Of a stretch of DNA of 64,000 bases, positions 1 through 8,099 are shown piece after piece. A program made the position numbers and the translations under genes. The DNA comes from an uncultured Lentisphaerota bacterium (GTDB lineage: Bacteria > Verrucomicrobiota > Kiritimatiellia > CAIQIC01). The DNA is taken from positions 1 through 64,000 of the forward strand of contig CAITZM010000102.1 in the NCBI GenBank assembly GCA_903896925.1, in the 5' to 3' direction. Position 1 is the stretch's first letter; the number at the start of each line of letters is the position of its first letter. Under the pieces are notes generated by a model that saw nothing but the letters and a program-made list of their open reading frames with translations, was not told the origin of the DNA and made no database searches.

Positions 1-625
1 CCGCCGCGGCGCCGCCGGCGGCCGGCGGCGCGGCCTCGCCGGCCGCGGACACCTCGGCCTCGCCGCCGCCCCGGACCGAGCGCTGCAGCGCCAGCGCCTC
101 GCGGACGACGTTGTTGTCGAGCAGACGGTCTTTTTCCGCGCGGATATTCGCGACGGCCTGCTCCTCGCCGCGCAGGGCCGCGGCCTTCTGGAGCACCGAG
201 AGGTCGCGCATATATTTCTGGCTGAGCGTGACGACCAGCACCGCCTGTTCGCGGCGGTCGGCCTGCAGGCGGCTGCGCGCGGTCACCTGCGCCTGCCGCA
301 AGCCCTCCGGCTCGCTGACGATGGCGTTCTTGGGGATGTCGTTGTCCTGGGCGAAGCGCTTCTTTTCCTCGCGCAGCGTGATCAGGCCGGTCAGCTGGCC
401 GGCGTCCTGCAGGTCGTTTTCGAGCGTCTCGATGGCTTCGAGATACTTCTGCTGGTTGGCCTCGAATTTCTCGCGCCCGCGCTGTTGCGCCTCCTTGACT
501 CCCGCTTCGAACTGCTTCTTGAGCACGGGCAGTCCGCCGGCCAGATCGAACGCCGGCGCGGTCTGCGCGCCGCACCAGGCGGCGGTGGACAACCAACCAG
601 CTATGAAGACCAGTCGCATGTTCAT
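1..625 (-). CDS. Exported coiled-coil protein, partial (runs off left edge)
   Basis: A minus-strand frame stays open from an ATG at 625 to the window edge (208 codons, no stop seen). The start has an AAGGA Shine-Dalgarno about 10 nt upstream. Residues 1-20 form a signal peptide (MNMRLVFIAGWLSTAAWCGA, then QT). Residues ~30-185 are rich in Glu, Gln, Lys, Arg and Leu with heptad-like spacing, suggesting a long helical or coiled-coil periplasmic rod. After that the chain becomes Ala/Gly/Pro-rich. It lies 34 bp downstream of the sugar-kinase gene on the same strand. I do not recognise a named family; a secreted structural or adaptor protein is inference only. The C-terminus, which could carry the informative domain, is outside the window. 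Confidence 0.75.
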   Translation of the reverse strand, partial: MNMRLVFIAGWLSTAAWCGAQTAPAFDLAGGLPVLKKQFEAGVKEAQQRGREKFEANQQKYLEAIETLENDLQDAGQLTGLITLREEKKRFAQDNDIPKNAIVSEPEGLRQAQVTARSRLQADRREQAVLVVTLSQKYMRDLSVLQKAAALRGEEQAVANIRAEKDRLLDNNVVREALALQRSVRGGGEAEVSAAGEAAPPAAGGAAA

Positions 626-659
626 GGCATTTTTCCTTTGGACCGGCGCGCGGCAGGGC

Positions 660-1775
660 TCAGCCGGCGGCCTTGACGATCGCGTGCATCTGCGGTTCGT
701 GCTGCTCGAACGAGGCCACCATCTTGAACTGGACGCGCGCCCGGTCGAGGTTGTGCCCCGGCCGGTGGGTTTTGAAATAGATGTCGCCCTGCAGGAAATC
801 CGCCAGGAACCGGAGGCCGATCTCGAACGTGATCAGGCGCGCCGAAAAGACCAGGTGCTCGCGCTCGGCCCGGCACAGGAAGGCGCCGGCCGACGCCAGG
901 TAGCCCTGCACCAGCGCCGCAAACATCTCCGGCAACATCTCGACCTTGGCCAGGTCGGTCTCGTCCTCCGCGGTCGGACAGGTCGCCGTGCGGCAGAGGT
1001 CGCCGAAATCGTAGAGCGTGAGGCCGGGCATGACGGTGTCGAGATCGATCACGCAGAGGCCCGCGCCGGTCGCCTCGTCGAGCAGGATATTGTTGAGCTT
1101 CGTATCGTTGTGCGTCACGCGCTCGGGGATCTCGCCGCGCGCCTGGGCCTGGAGCAGCACGTCCACCATCGGTTCGCGCGCGAGCGCGAACTCGATCTCC
1201 GGCCGGGCCCGCGCCACGCACTGCGCGGCGTCGGCCGCGATGGCCGCGCGGAGCGCCTCGAACCGGCTGCGCGTATGGTGGAAGTCCGGGATCGTGTCCA
1301 GCAGGCGCGGCGCCGGCAGGTCGGCGAGCAGTTGCTGGAACTCGCCGAACGCGCGCGCGGCCTCGTAGGCCTGCCGCGGGTGTTCGATCTGGTTCACCGA
1401 GAGCACGCCCTCGATCGCCTTGAAGCAGCGCCAGGTGTTGCCGGCGGCGTCCACGGCGTGATTGGCGCCCTGGCGGGTCGGCACCAGCGTCAAGGCGCGC
1501 CGGCTCGTGTCGCCGACGCCGGCGGCGGCCAGTTTCCGGTGCAGGTGCGCCGTGACGCGCTCGATGTTCGCCATCACCGCCGCGGGATTCTTGAAGACGT
1601 GGTGGTTGATCCACTGGATGATGTAGCGGACCTCGACGCCGTGGTCGAGCATCGTGATGCGGTAGGTGTCGTTGATGTGGCCGCTGCCGAAGGGCGCGGC
1701 CGAGACAAAGGCGCCCCGCAGGTGGAAAAACTCCACCACTTCGCGGATATCGGCCCTGCGCGGTATTGAATTCAT
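660..1775 (-). CDS. APH-family sugar kinase (N-acetylhexosamine 1-kinase-like)
   Basis: This 371-residue cytoplasmic protein has the aminoglycoside phosphotransferase/choline kinase fold signature. HND at residues 222-224 sits in VTHNDTKLNNILLD (catalytic Asp plus Asn), followed by the Mg-binding segment VIDLDTVMPG at ~242-251. The N-lobe contains GSGHINDTYRI, typical of NahK-like kinases that phosphorylate the anomeric position of GlcNAc/GalNAc or related sugars. It starts 13 bp after the glgC stop on the same strand. Co-transcription fits sugar-1-phosphate metabolism: kinase product plus nucleotidyltransferase. The start lacks an evident Shine-Dalgarno, so translational coupling with glgC is likely. 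Substrate cannot be told from sequence; homoserine or maltose kinase-like roles are less likely by motif. Confidence 0.82.
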   Translation of the reverse strand: MNSIPRRADIREVVEFFHLRGAFVSAAPFGSGHINDTYRITMLDHGVEVRYIIQWINHHVFKNPAAVMANIERVTAHLHRKLAAAGVGDTSRRALTLVPTRQGANHAVDAAGNTWRCFKAIEGVLSVNQIEHPRQAYEAARAFGEFQQLLADLPAPRLLDTIPDFHHTRSRFEALRAAIAADAAQCVARARPEIEFALAREPMVDVLLQAQARGEIPERVTHNDTKLNNILLDEATGAGLCVIDLDTVMPGLTLYDFGDLCRTATCPTAEDETDLAKVEMLPEMFAALVQGYLASAGAFLCRAEREHLVFSARLITFEIGLRFLADFLQGDIYFKTHRPGHNLDRARVQFKMVASFEQHEPQMHAIVKAAG

Positions 1776-1788
1776 ACAGCGCGCCGGC

Positions 1789-3024
1789 TCAGATCCGCGT
1801 GCCGGGCGGGATGATCGTGTTCTTCGGAATGCAGAGGATGCCGTCGCGGATCAGGTAGTTCGGCCCTTCGCAGTCCTGCGCCTTGCCTTCGGGGCTCAGG
1901 TAGCAGCCGTCGCCGATGTGCACGTTCTTGTCCACAATGGCGTTGCGGATGAAGCAGTCGCGGCCGATGCCGGGGATGGGCCGGTCGGAATGCTTGAGCT
2001 CGGCGCCGTAGTAGTCCGACCCCATGATGTAGGAGTGCTCGATGACGGTGCCCTCGCCGACGACCGCGCGCATGCCCATGATGGAATGCAGGATGCGGTG
2101 GCCGGAGATGATGCAGCCCTCGGCGAGCAGGCTCTGGTTGAGGTCGCAGCAGTTGATCTTCGACGGCGGCAGGTAGCGCATGCGCGTGTAGATCGGCGCC
2201 TTCTGGTCGTAGAAGTTGAACTCCGGCGTGCGGTCGGTGAAGTGGAGGTTCTCCTCCCAGAAGGAGCGCACGGTGCCGATGTCCTTCCAGTAGCCGTTGA
2301 AGAGGTAGGCGTTGACCTTGTGCGAGGCGATCGAGCCGGGGATGATCTCCTTGCCGAAGTCGAGCTTGTCGTTGTCGAGCAGCTGCTCGAGCACCTTGAT
2401 GTTGAACACGTAGATGCCCATGCTCGCGAGGAAGCGCTCGTCCTTGTACATCGGCGCGCGGAACTGGTCGAGCACCGGCGAGGTGCCGGGCTTCTCGACG
2501 AACTGCACGATGCGCTGCGCGGTGTCGGCGCGCAGGATCCCCAGCGCACCGGCCTCTTCGCGGCCCACCGGCTTGGCGGCGATGGTGACATCCGCGCCGG
2601 CCTTGACGTGCTGGGCGACGAGGTCGGCGATGTCCAGCCGGTACAGCTGGTCGCCGGAGAGCACGACGATGTAGTCGGGATCGGAATCGAGGAAGTAGCG
2701 GTAGCCCTGGCGGACGGCGTCGGCCGTGCCCTGGAACCACGCCTCGGAACTGGGCGTCTGCTGGGCGGCGAGGATGCGGATGAAGCCCTCGCTGAACTGG
2801 TCGAAGCGGTAGGTGCCCGTGACGTGCTGGTGCAGCGAGACGCTGTTGAACTGCGTCAGCAGGAAGATCTTGCGGATATCGCTGTTGATGCAATTGCTGA
2901 TCGGGATGTCCACGAGGCGATAGCGGCCTCCGATCGGAACCGCCGGCTTCGCGCGGTCGCGCGTCAGAGGCTGCAAACGCTTGCCCTGGCCACCACCCAT
3001 GATAACGGCTGCTGCATTAATCAT
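1789..3024 (-). CDS. glgC: Glucose-1-phosphate adenylyltransferase
   Basis: This 411-residue protein makes ADP-glucose from ATP and glucose-1-phosphate, the committed step of bacterial glycogen synthesis. The nucleotide-binding loop GGGQGKRLQPLTRDRAKPA (~11-29) is followed by IGGRYRLVDIPISNCINSDI, which is diagnostic for GlgC. Downstream are the LSGDQLYR segment and the GTVRSFWEENL region. A left-handed beta-helix C-terminal half contains IMGSDYYGAE and IPGIGRDCFIRNAIVDKN. Length matches the family. GAGGA sits 7 nt before the ATG. Sugar kinase follows on the same strand; holB lies upstream with a ~100-bp gap, so the pair may have its own promoter. Confidence 0.97.
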   Translation of the reverse strand: MINAAAVIMGGGQGKRLQPLTRDRAKPAVPIGGRYRLVDIPISNCINSDIRKIFLLTQFNSVSLHQHVTGTYRFDQFSEGFIRILAAQQTPSSEAWFQGTADAVRQGYRYFLDSDPDYIVVLSGDQLYRLDIADLVAQHVKAGADVTIAAKPVGREEAGALGILRADTAQRIVQFVEKPGTSPVLDQFRAPMYKDERFLASMGIYVFNIKVLEQLLDNDKLDFGKEIIPGSIASHKVNAYLFNGYWKDIGTVRSFWEENLHFTDRTPEFNFYDQKAPIYTRMRYLPPSKINCCDLNQSLLAEGCIISGHRILHSIMGMRAVVGEGTVIEHSYIMGSDYYGAELKHSDRPIPGIGRDCFIRNAIVDKNVHIGDGCYLSPEGKAQDCEGPNYLIRDGILCIPKNTIIPPGTRI

Positions 3025-3123
3025 AAACTAGTCCTCAAAAAGAACACGGAATTGATAGACCACTTGCCGCCGGGATGCAAATCATTCCTGCGGGGAATCG
3101 CGCGACCCCGGCGGCCGGCGGCC

Positions 3124-4110
3124 CTACTTCGCGCGCTGCGGCAGGCCGGCCGTGAGCAGCGCGGCCTCGCTGGCCTCGGGGAACTGCTCCAGGCGCTGGA
3201 CGAGCTTCTCCAGCCGCCGCACGTCGGCCAGCGCGGCCGCGGCCGGCAGGCCGGTCGCCTGCCGCTGCTGCGCCTCGGCCTCGGCGGCGAAATGGAAGCC
3301 ACCCGTCTCCACCTGCAGCACGCGCAACAATACATCGCGGTGCCAGAACAGCAGTTCCTTGAGCAGCGTCGCGCGCACGGCGCGATAGCGCGCCCCCACC
3401 CGCGCCGCGATGACTTCCTTTTCCAGGCCCTCTTCCTTCGCGGCCTCGGCCTCGGCATCGGCCACGCGCTCGCGCTCGGCATCGAGGATCCGGCCCAGCC
3501 AGCCGGCGCGCACGCCGGTCAGCAGCGGATCGGCCGCGGGCCCCGCGCGCAGCCACTCCAGCAGCGGCGCGCGCCAGGGCTCGTCCGCCACCTCCGCCCC
3601 CGCGCTCACGGCGATACGCTGGCAGCGCGAGATGATCGTCGCCGGCAGCGCCTGCGGCGACTCGGCGAGCAGGAACAGCAGGCTCGCCGGCGGCGGCTCC
3701 TCGAGCGTCTTGAGCAGGGCGTTCGCCGCGGGGCCGTTCATGCGGTCGGCATCGAGGATCACGCAGACCTTCCACGGACCGATGAACGGCGTCAGGGAGA
3801 TGAAGCGGAGGACCTTGCGGATGCCTTCGTCCTCGCCCGCCTCGCCGATGACGATGATGCGCGATTTGCTCTCCGGCTCCAGGCGCAGGACGTCGGGATG
3901 CGCGTGCGCCGCCACGCGGCGGCACTCGGCGCACTCGCCGCACGGCTTCACGAGGCCCCGGCAAAAGAGCAGCGGCAGGAACTGTTCGAGCAGCTGGCTG
4001 GACGCGCCCCGGACCGGGCCGGAGATGATGTAGGCGTGCGCGAGGCGGTTGCCCTCGAGGCCCTGCCGGAGCTGCGCGAGCGCGGTGGCCACGGAATCGG
4101 CGTCAGTCAC
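3124..4110 (-). CDS. holB: DNA polymerase III delta-prime subunit
   Basis: A clamp-loader AAA+ subunit of 328 residues. Visible signs are a four-Cys zinc cluster (CRGLVKPCGECAECRR, ~50-65), the HPDV segment that follows it in delta-prime/DnaX proteins, the sensor-type stretch VCVILDADRMNGPAANALL, and KTLEEPPPASLLFLLAES followed by TIISRCQRI. The Walker A position (SGPVRGASSQ) is degenerate, as is normal for delta-prime, which does not hydrolyse ATP. It begins with GTG at 4110 and overlaps the end of tmk by 8 bp; tmk-holB is a widespread gene pair. The C-terminal third is Ala/Glu-rich and diverged. Confidence 0.93.
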   Translation of the reverse strand: MTDADSVATALAQLRQGLEGNRLAHAYIISGPVRGASSQLLEQFLPLLFCRGLVKPCGECAECRRVAAHAHPDVLRLEPESKSRIIVIGEAGEDEGIRKVLRFISLTPFIGPWKVCVILDADRMNGPAANALLKTLEEPPPASLLFLLAESPQALPATIISRCQRIAVSAGAEVADEPWRAPLLEWLRAGPAADPLLTGVRAGWLGRILDAERERVADAEAEAAKEEGLEKEVIAARVGARYRAVRATLLKELLFWHRDVLLRVLQVETGGFHFAAEAEAQQRQATGLPAAAALADVRRLEKLVQRLEQFPEASEAALLTAGLPQRAK

Positions 4111-4729
4111 GGCGCACCAGCTTCCAGATTTCCTCCGCGACCGCCCCCAGCTCGCCGCGCGGGTCCACGATGCGGAAGCGTTCCGGCCAGCGCTGCGCCA
4201 ACTCCAGGTAGCCCGCGCGGACCCGCTCGTGGAAATCCAGCGCCTCGCTCTCGATGCGATCCTTCTTCCCGCCGCGCTGCTGCAAACGCGCGAAGCCGTC
4301 GCTCACCGGCAGGTCGAGCAGGATCGTCAGGTCCGGCTGCGCGCCGTCGATCGCGAACTCGTTGATGGCGATCATCTGCTCCACGGAGAAGCCGCGGCCG
4401 TAGCCTTGATAGGCGGTGGTCGAATCCGCAAAGCGATCGCAGACCACCCAGTCGCCGCGCTCCAGCGCCGGGATGATCACGTGCCGCACCAGCTGCGCGC
4501 GGCTCGCCGCAAAGAGGAGCACTTCCGTCTCCGCGCAGGGCGCCTCGCCCGCCTTGTTGTGCTGCAAAATTTCGCGGATCGCCTCGCCGGTCGGCGTCCC
4601 GCCCGGCTCCCGCGTGTACACGACCGGCTGCCCCGCCGCCTGCAGGCGCTCCACCAGCCGCTTCGCCTGCGTCGTCTTCCCGCCGCCCTCCGGCCCCTCG
4701 AACGTGATGAATTTTCCTCTAGTAGTCAT
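4103..4729 (-). CDS. tmk: Thymidylate kinase
   Basis: This 208-residue enzyme phosphorylates dTMP to dTDP. The P-loop EGPEGGGKTTQAKRL spans residues ~11-25, followed by TREPGGTPTGEAIR. The DRFADSTTAYQGYGRG motif and the ILLDLPVSDGFARLQQR region are characteristic of Tmk. It overlaps holB by 8 bp. The ATG at 4729 lies inside a short direct-repeat array and has no Shine-Dalgarno, so either translation is weak or leaderless, or repeat insertion has rebuilt the 5' end. No other start would preserve the P-loop strand. Confidence 0.95.
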   Translation of the reverse strand: MTTRGKFITFEGPEGGGKTTQAKRLVERLQAAGQPVVYTREPGGTPTGEAIREILQHNKAGEAPCAETEVLLFAASRAQLVRHVIIPALERGDWVVCDRFADSTTAYQGYGRGFSVEQMIAINEFAIDGAQPDLTILLDLPVSDGFARLQQRGGKKDRIESEALDFHERVRAGYLELAQRWPERFRIVDPRGELGAVAEEIWKLVRRD

Positions 4730-4756
4730 TGGTCAGTTGTCATTGGTCATTGGTCA
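4725..4756. repeat. Short direct repeat array at tmk start
   Basis: Three copies of GTCATTGGTCA (4725-4735, 4739-4749 and 4746-4756, the last two overlapping). The tmk initiation codon (4729-4727 on the minus strand) is contained in the first copy. Confidence 0.8.
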
Positions 4757-4766
4757 CGCGCAACAG

Positions 4767-4961
4767 CTACGCTCGTCCGCCATAACGACGACGCAGCCTC
4801 TCAAAAACCTTCTCACCGGGAATCAGTTGTACCTCACCGCGTTCAACCTGCTCAATGCGCCGCTCGGCTTCAGCGGCCCACGCGGCTTCCAACGGAGCAT
4901 CTTGAGCCAAGCCAGACTCGAATTGCCGCGAAACCTTAAAAGCTTTTCTACGCGCCGGCAT
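4767..4961 (-). CDS. Addiction-module component-like small protein, probably truncated
   Basis: A 64-residue reading frame. Its C-terminal part, AWAAEAERRIEQVERGEVQ followed by LIPGEKVFERLRRRYG, matches the putative addiction module component family, small antitoxin-like proteins usually ~75 residues long. The usual N-terminal helix (alternating Leu/Glu, ending LSLPPxxR) is missing: residues 1-25 (MPARRKAFKVSRQFESGLAQ) do not resemble it, and a TGA stop lies just upstream in frame. No toxin gene (RelE/ParE-like) is adjacent. It sits between cysS and tmk amid short repeats, and is best read as a decaying orphan antitoxin. No clear ribosome binding site. Confidence 0.5.
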   Translation of the reverse strand: MPARRKAFKVSRQFESGLAQDAPLEAAWAAEAERRIEQVERGEVQLIPGEKVFERLRRRYGGRA

Positions 4962-4988
4962 ATTTACTCAATCCCACTCGCTGGAATT

Positions 4989-5015
4989 CTTCGGCCTTCA
5001 GTCTTCGGCCTTCAG
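4989..5015. repeat. Tandem 13-nt repeat abutting cysS stop
   Basis: CTTCGGCCTTCAG occurs at 4989-5001 and again at 5003-5015, one base before the cysS stop codon (5017-5019). On the minus strand the cysS message runs directly into this tandem repeat. Confidence 0.75.
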
Positions 5016-5016
5016 C

Positions 5017-6480
5017 CTATATCTTCTTCAGCTTCGGCCCCTGCGGCGTGTCCTGGATCACCCAGCCGCGCTGCTTCAATTCGTCGCGGAGCCGGTCGGA
5101 CTCCGGCCAGTTCTTCGCCTGGCGCGCCGCCTGCCGTTGTGCGAGCAACGCCTCCGCCGCGGCATCCGTTTGCTGCTGTTCCGGCTCCAGGATGCCGAGC
5201 ACGGCATCGAAGCGCTGCAACAACCCGAGCACCGCCGCGGCGCCCGCGGCGTCGAGCGTCTTCTCGTTCATCGCGCGGTTGCCGGCGGTGATCATGTCGA
5301 ACAGGGCAGCCAGGGCAGCGGAGACATTCAAATCGTCATCGAGCGCGGCGGTGAAGGCCTCCAGCGCCTGCTGCGCCCACGCCGGCAGGTTGTAGCCGGG
5401 ATCGCTGATCCCGGCTTGGGGGGTTTCGCCGGGGCCGGTGGTCCCGGTCTTCTGTATGCCGGGATCAACGATCCCGGCTACAGCGCGCAGGCGGTCGCTG
5501 AACTCATCCAGCCGGCCCAGGGCGGAGCGGACGGCATCGAGCGACTCAAAGGTGAAGTTCAGGCTCTGGCGGTAGTGCGTCGCGAGCAGTTCGTAGCGGA
5601 GTTCGCGGCCGCTGTAGCCCTTGCCCACCAGGTCGCGCAGGGTGAAGAAATTGCCGAGGCTCTTGGACATCTTCTTGCCGTCCACGACCAGGTGCGCGCA
5701 GTGCATCCAGTATTTGACGAACGGGTGGCCGGTCGCGGCCTCGCTCTGCGCGATCTCGTCCTCGTGGTGCGGGAAGATGTTGTCCACGCCGCCGGTGTGC
5801 AGGTCGAAGCTCGGCCCGAGGTACTTCATGCCCATCGCGCTGCACTCGATGTGCCAACCAGGCCGCCCGCGGCCCCACGGCGCATCCCACGCCACGTCGC
5901 CATCCTGCTCGTCCCACGCCTTCCAGAGCGCGAAGTCGGCGGCGCTCTCCTTCTCGTACTCGTCCTGCGCCACGCGCGCGCCGGAGCGCAGCCCGGACAT
6001 GTCCAGGTGCGCCAGCTTTCCGTAGCCGGGAAACTTGGCGATGCTGAAGTAGATCGAACCGTCGTCAGATTTGTAGGCCACGCCCTTGTCCAGCAACGTC
6101 TGGATCAGCGCGATCATCTCCGGCACATGGTCGGTCGCCGCCGGATAATGCTCCGCGGGCTCGACGCGCAGGGTCTTGAGGTCCGCGAAAAACGCCTCGA
6201 TGTATTTCTTCGTGAACGCCTTGAGCGGCAGCCCCTGCTCGCGCGACGAGCGGATGGTCTTGTCGTCCACGTCCGTCAGGTTCATCACCTGCGTCACGCG
6301 GAAGCCGCGGAACTTGAGGTGGCGCCGCAGGAGGTCCTCGAAGAGGTAGGCGCGGAAGTTCCCGATGTGCGCGAAGTTGTAGACCGTCGGCCCGCAGGTG
6401 TACATGCGGACATGCCCCGCCTCGGCCGGCTGCACTTCCTCGACCGACCGCGTCAGCGTGTTGTGGATGCGAAAAGCCAT
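5017..6480 (-). CDS. cysS: Cysteinyl-tRNA synthetase with in-frame repeat insertion
   Basis: This class I aminoacyl-tRNA synthetase charges tRNA-Cys. I start it at the ATG at 6480 (MAFRIHNTLTRSVEEVQ); the frame opens upstream at 6531 but the extra 17 residues are basic and unlike the family. Seen: zinc-ligand Cys29 in MYTCGPTVYNFAHIGN, the HIGN motif at 38-41, the ATP-binding KMSKSLGNFF motif, and GWHIECSAM and HHEDEIAQSEA zinc-binding segments. The 487-residue length is slightly above the usual ~460-470. The excess is explained by a ~30-residue Gly/Pro-rich stretch (GIVDPGIQ ... GISDPGYN) encoded by two palindromic repeats at 5394-5478, placed in the linker before the anticodon-binding region. 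Confidence 0.96.
   Translation of the reverse strand: MAFRIHNTLTRSVEEVQPAEAGHVRMYTCGPTVYNFAHIGNFRAYLFEDLLRRHLKFRGFRVTQVMNLTDVDDKTIRSSREQGLPLKAFTKKYIEAFFADLKTLRVEPAEHYPAATDHVPEMIALIQTLLDKGVAYKSDDGSIYFSIAKFPGYGKLAHLDMSGLRSGARVAQDEYEKESAADFALWKAWDEQDGDVAWDAPWGRGRPGWHIECSAMGMKYLGPSFDLHTGGVDNIFPHHEDEIAQSEAATGHPFVKYWMHCAHLVVDGKKMSKSLGNFFTLRDLVGKGYSGRELRYELLATHYRQSLNFTFESLDAVRSALGRLDEFSDRLRAVAGIVDPGIQKTGTTGPGETPQAGISDPGYNLPAWAQQALEAFTAALDDDLNVSAALAALFDMITAGNRAMNEKTLDAAGAAAVLGLLQRFDAVLGILEPEQQQTDAAAEALLAQRQAARQAKNWPESDRLRDELKQRGWVIQDTPQGPKLKKI
5394..5478. repeat. Two palindromic hairpins inside cysS
   Basis: Hairpin 1 (5394-5416) has perfect 10-bp arms (AGCCGGGATC and its complement) around a 3-nt loop, GCT. 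Hairpin 2 (5458-5478) has perfect 9-bp arms (GCCGGGATC and complement) around AAC. They are 41 bp apart and encode the peptides GISDPGY and GIVDPGI on the minus strand, in frame with cysS. Confidence 0.9.
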
Positions 6481-7016
6481 AAGTGTCCCGTGGTTGTCAG
6501 GGCGGGAGTCTAGCGGACGCCGCCGCCGCATTCAACGCCGCAGTCGCGCGCCCGGAAGTTTGTGCGGCGAGCCGGGCGTCCTCACCCGGCAGCAAACCGA
6601 CCAGGCGGCGGGACGCCGCCTGCACCGGCACGCGGGACGCGTGCCACCACGCAGGGCGAACGGTCAAAGACGGGAGCTTTCCAGGCGGGGTGCAACTGGC
6701 GTATTTGCGGGCGGGTTTCGCCGCGCGCCCAACGCCGACAGGACCAGCCGCGTGGCGGCAGGTGTCCCACCTGCCGGTGAGTCGGGCGTCACGCCCGACC
6801 AACCAGCACCAGCACGACTCTCACACCGAACCAGTCCAGGCGGCGGGGACGCCGCCCGCACCGGCAAGAGGGACGCGTGCCTCCACAAGCGGCAGACCAC
6901 ACACCCGCTTCTTATGCATACATGGGGACGGGGCGTGTGCCTCGACCAAGCGGCTCACGCAAGCGTAAGAGATAGATGCCGATGCAGGCCAAACACCGCC
7001 CGGCGTCGCCGCCGGA
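6481..7016. repeat. Gap filled with short variable hairpins
   Basis: This 536-bp gap between cysS and tatC has no gene I can support. It holds at least seven short palindromes of differing stem sequence: 6571-6590 (GCCGGG arms, imperfect), 6604-6620 (GGCGGCG arms, loop GGA), 6627-6645 (GGCACGCG arms, loop GGA), 6757-6775 (GGCAGGTG arms, loop TCC), 6781-6799 (GTCGGGCG arms, loop TCA), 6839-6856 (GGCGGCG arms, loop GGGA) and 6863-6881 (a decayed copy of the 6627 type). They resemble REP-type elements. Confidence 0.85.
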
Positions 7017-8099
7017 TCAGTCCGTGGGCGTTTCGGTCTTCTTGTTGCGCTCGCCGAGGAAGATCAACCAGATGGAGATCTCGAAGAGGATGTAGAGCGG
7101 CAGCGCCATGATCAGCATCGAGATCACGTCAGGGCTGGGCGAGATGACCATGGCGACGACCAGCGAGATGATGACCACGACCTTGCGCGAGCCGCGCAGC
7201 ATGGTGGAGTTGATCAGGCCGATGCGGCCAAGGATGAGCAGCACGACCGGGAACTCGAAGATCAGGCCGAAGCCGAGCATCGTGAAGGTGGCGAAGCTGA
7301 TGTAGCTGCTGATCGTCCACTGCGGCATGGTGCCGAGCCAGACGTTGATTTTGTACATGACCTGCGTGCCGATCGGCACGGCGACGTAGTAGGCGAGCGC
7401 GACGCCGGCGAAGAACAGGAACGCCGCAAACCCCATCGACTGGCGCACGACGCGCCGCTCGTTGCGGGTCAAACCGGGGAAGATGAAGCTCGTAATGAAG
7501 TAGATCAGGAACGGCGCGCCCATGATCAGCCCGCAGTAGAAGGAGAGCTTCAGCGCCAGCATGAAGGCGTCGGTGACGTTCAGCGTCGAGAGATAGCGGT
7601 CCCGGCTGTCCGTGATCCGCTTGAACAGCTCCTTGGATGCGTCGCTGACATTCACCACCAGGGCCAGCACATTGGTGCCCTCGCCGCCGGTCAGGGTGAG
7701 CAGCGGCTGCTCGGCTCTTTCGGTGACGTTGAAGGTCAGTTGAAACTTCTCGGGCTCGTCGCAGGCCTTCTTCAGCAGCGGCCGGGCGGCCTCGCCCAGG
7801 TTCAGGTTCACCAGGAACTCGTCCACGGCATTGCTGATGCTCAGGGCCACCAGCGCCGGGTCGGGCTTGTGGCTGAAGCTCATCGTCAGCAGCGGCTTCT
7901 CGTGCTTGCCGACGATCCGGTCCAGCGGCGCCTTGAGCACGGTCAGGAAGTGCGGCGCCATCGGGAACGAGATGGACATCGTGACGACGAGCGTGAAGAT
8001 GCAGCGGACCAGCATCTGCCGCAGATCCTCGAGGTGGGCGAGGAACGGCTTGGTTTCTTTTTCCTTCTGCTCGAAGGCATCAGGCGGCAGGGTTGACAT
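7017..8099 (-). CDS. tatC: Sec-independent protein translocase TatC with enlarged loop
   Basis: The polytopic inner-membrane core of the twin-arginine translocase, which recognises folded Tat substrates. The N-terminus carries the conserved FLAHLEDLRQ motif. Then come a first TM segment (~31-50), FIFPGLTRNERRVV, and four or five later TM segments ending in LPLYILFEISIWLIFL. TatC is usually ~250 residues; this one is 360. The surplus is a ~90-residue soluble insertion (~70-160) between TM1 and TM2, in the first periplasmic loop, without recognisable domain. It overlaps tatA by 20 bp and ends the tol-pal-tat block. A Tat-type leader on the GH116 protein shows a plausible substrate nearby. Confidence 0.95.
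   Translation of the reverse strand: MSTLPPDAFEQKEKETKPFLAHLEDLRQMLVRCIFTLVVTMSISFPMAPHFLTVLKAPLDRIVGKHEKPLLTMSFSHKPDPALVALSISNAVDEFLVNLNLGEAARPLLKKACDEPEKFQLTFNVTERAEQPLLTLTGGEGTNVLALVVNVSDASKELFKRITDSRDRYLSTLNVTDAFMLALKLSFYCGLIMGAPFLIYFITSFIFPGLTRNERRVVRQSMGFAAFLFFAGVALAYYVAVPIGTQVMYKINVWLGTMPQWTISSYISFATFTMLGFGLIFEFPVVLLILGRIGLINSTMLRGSRKVVVIISLVVAMVISPSPDVISMLIMALPLYILFEISIWLIFLGERNKKTETPTD

Noticed and set aside
6571-6881. CRISPR-like appearance of repeated units
   Set aside because: Repeats differ in sequence, spacing is irregular, there is no leader and no cas gene in the window.
6398-7111. Small plus- and minus-strand frames in the cysS-tatC gap
   Set aside because: Arg/Pro-rich products formed by reading through the hairpin repeats; no ribosome binding sites or family similarity.
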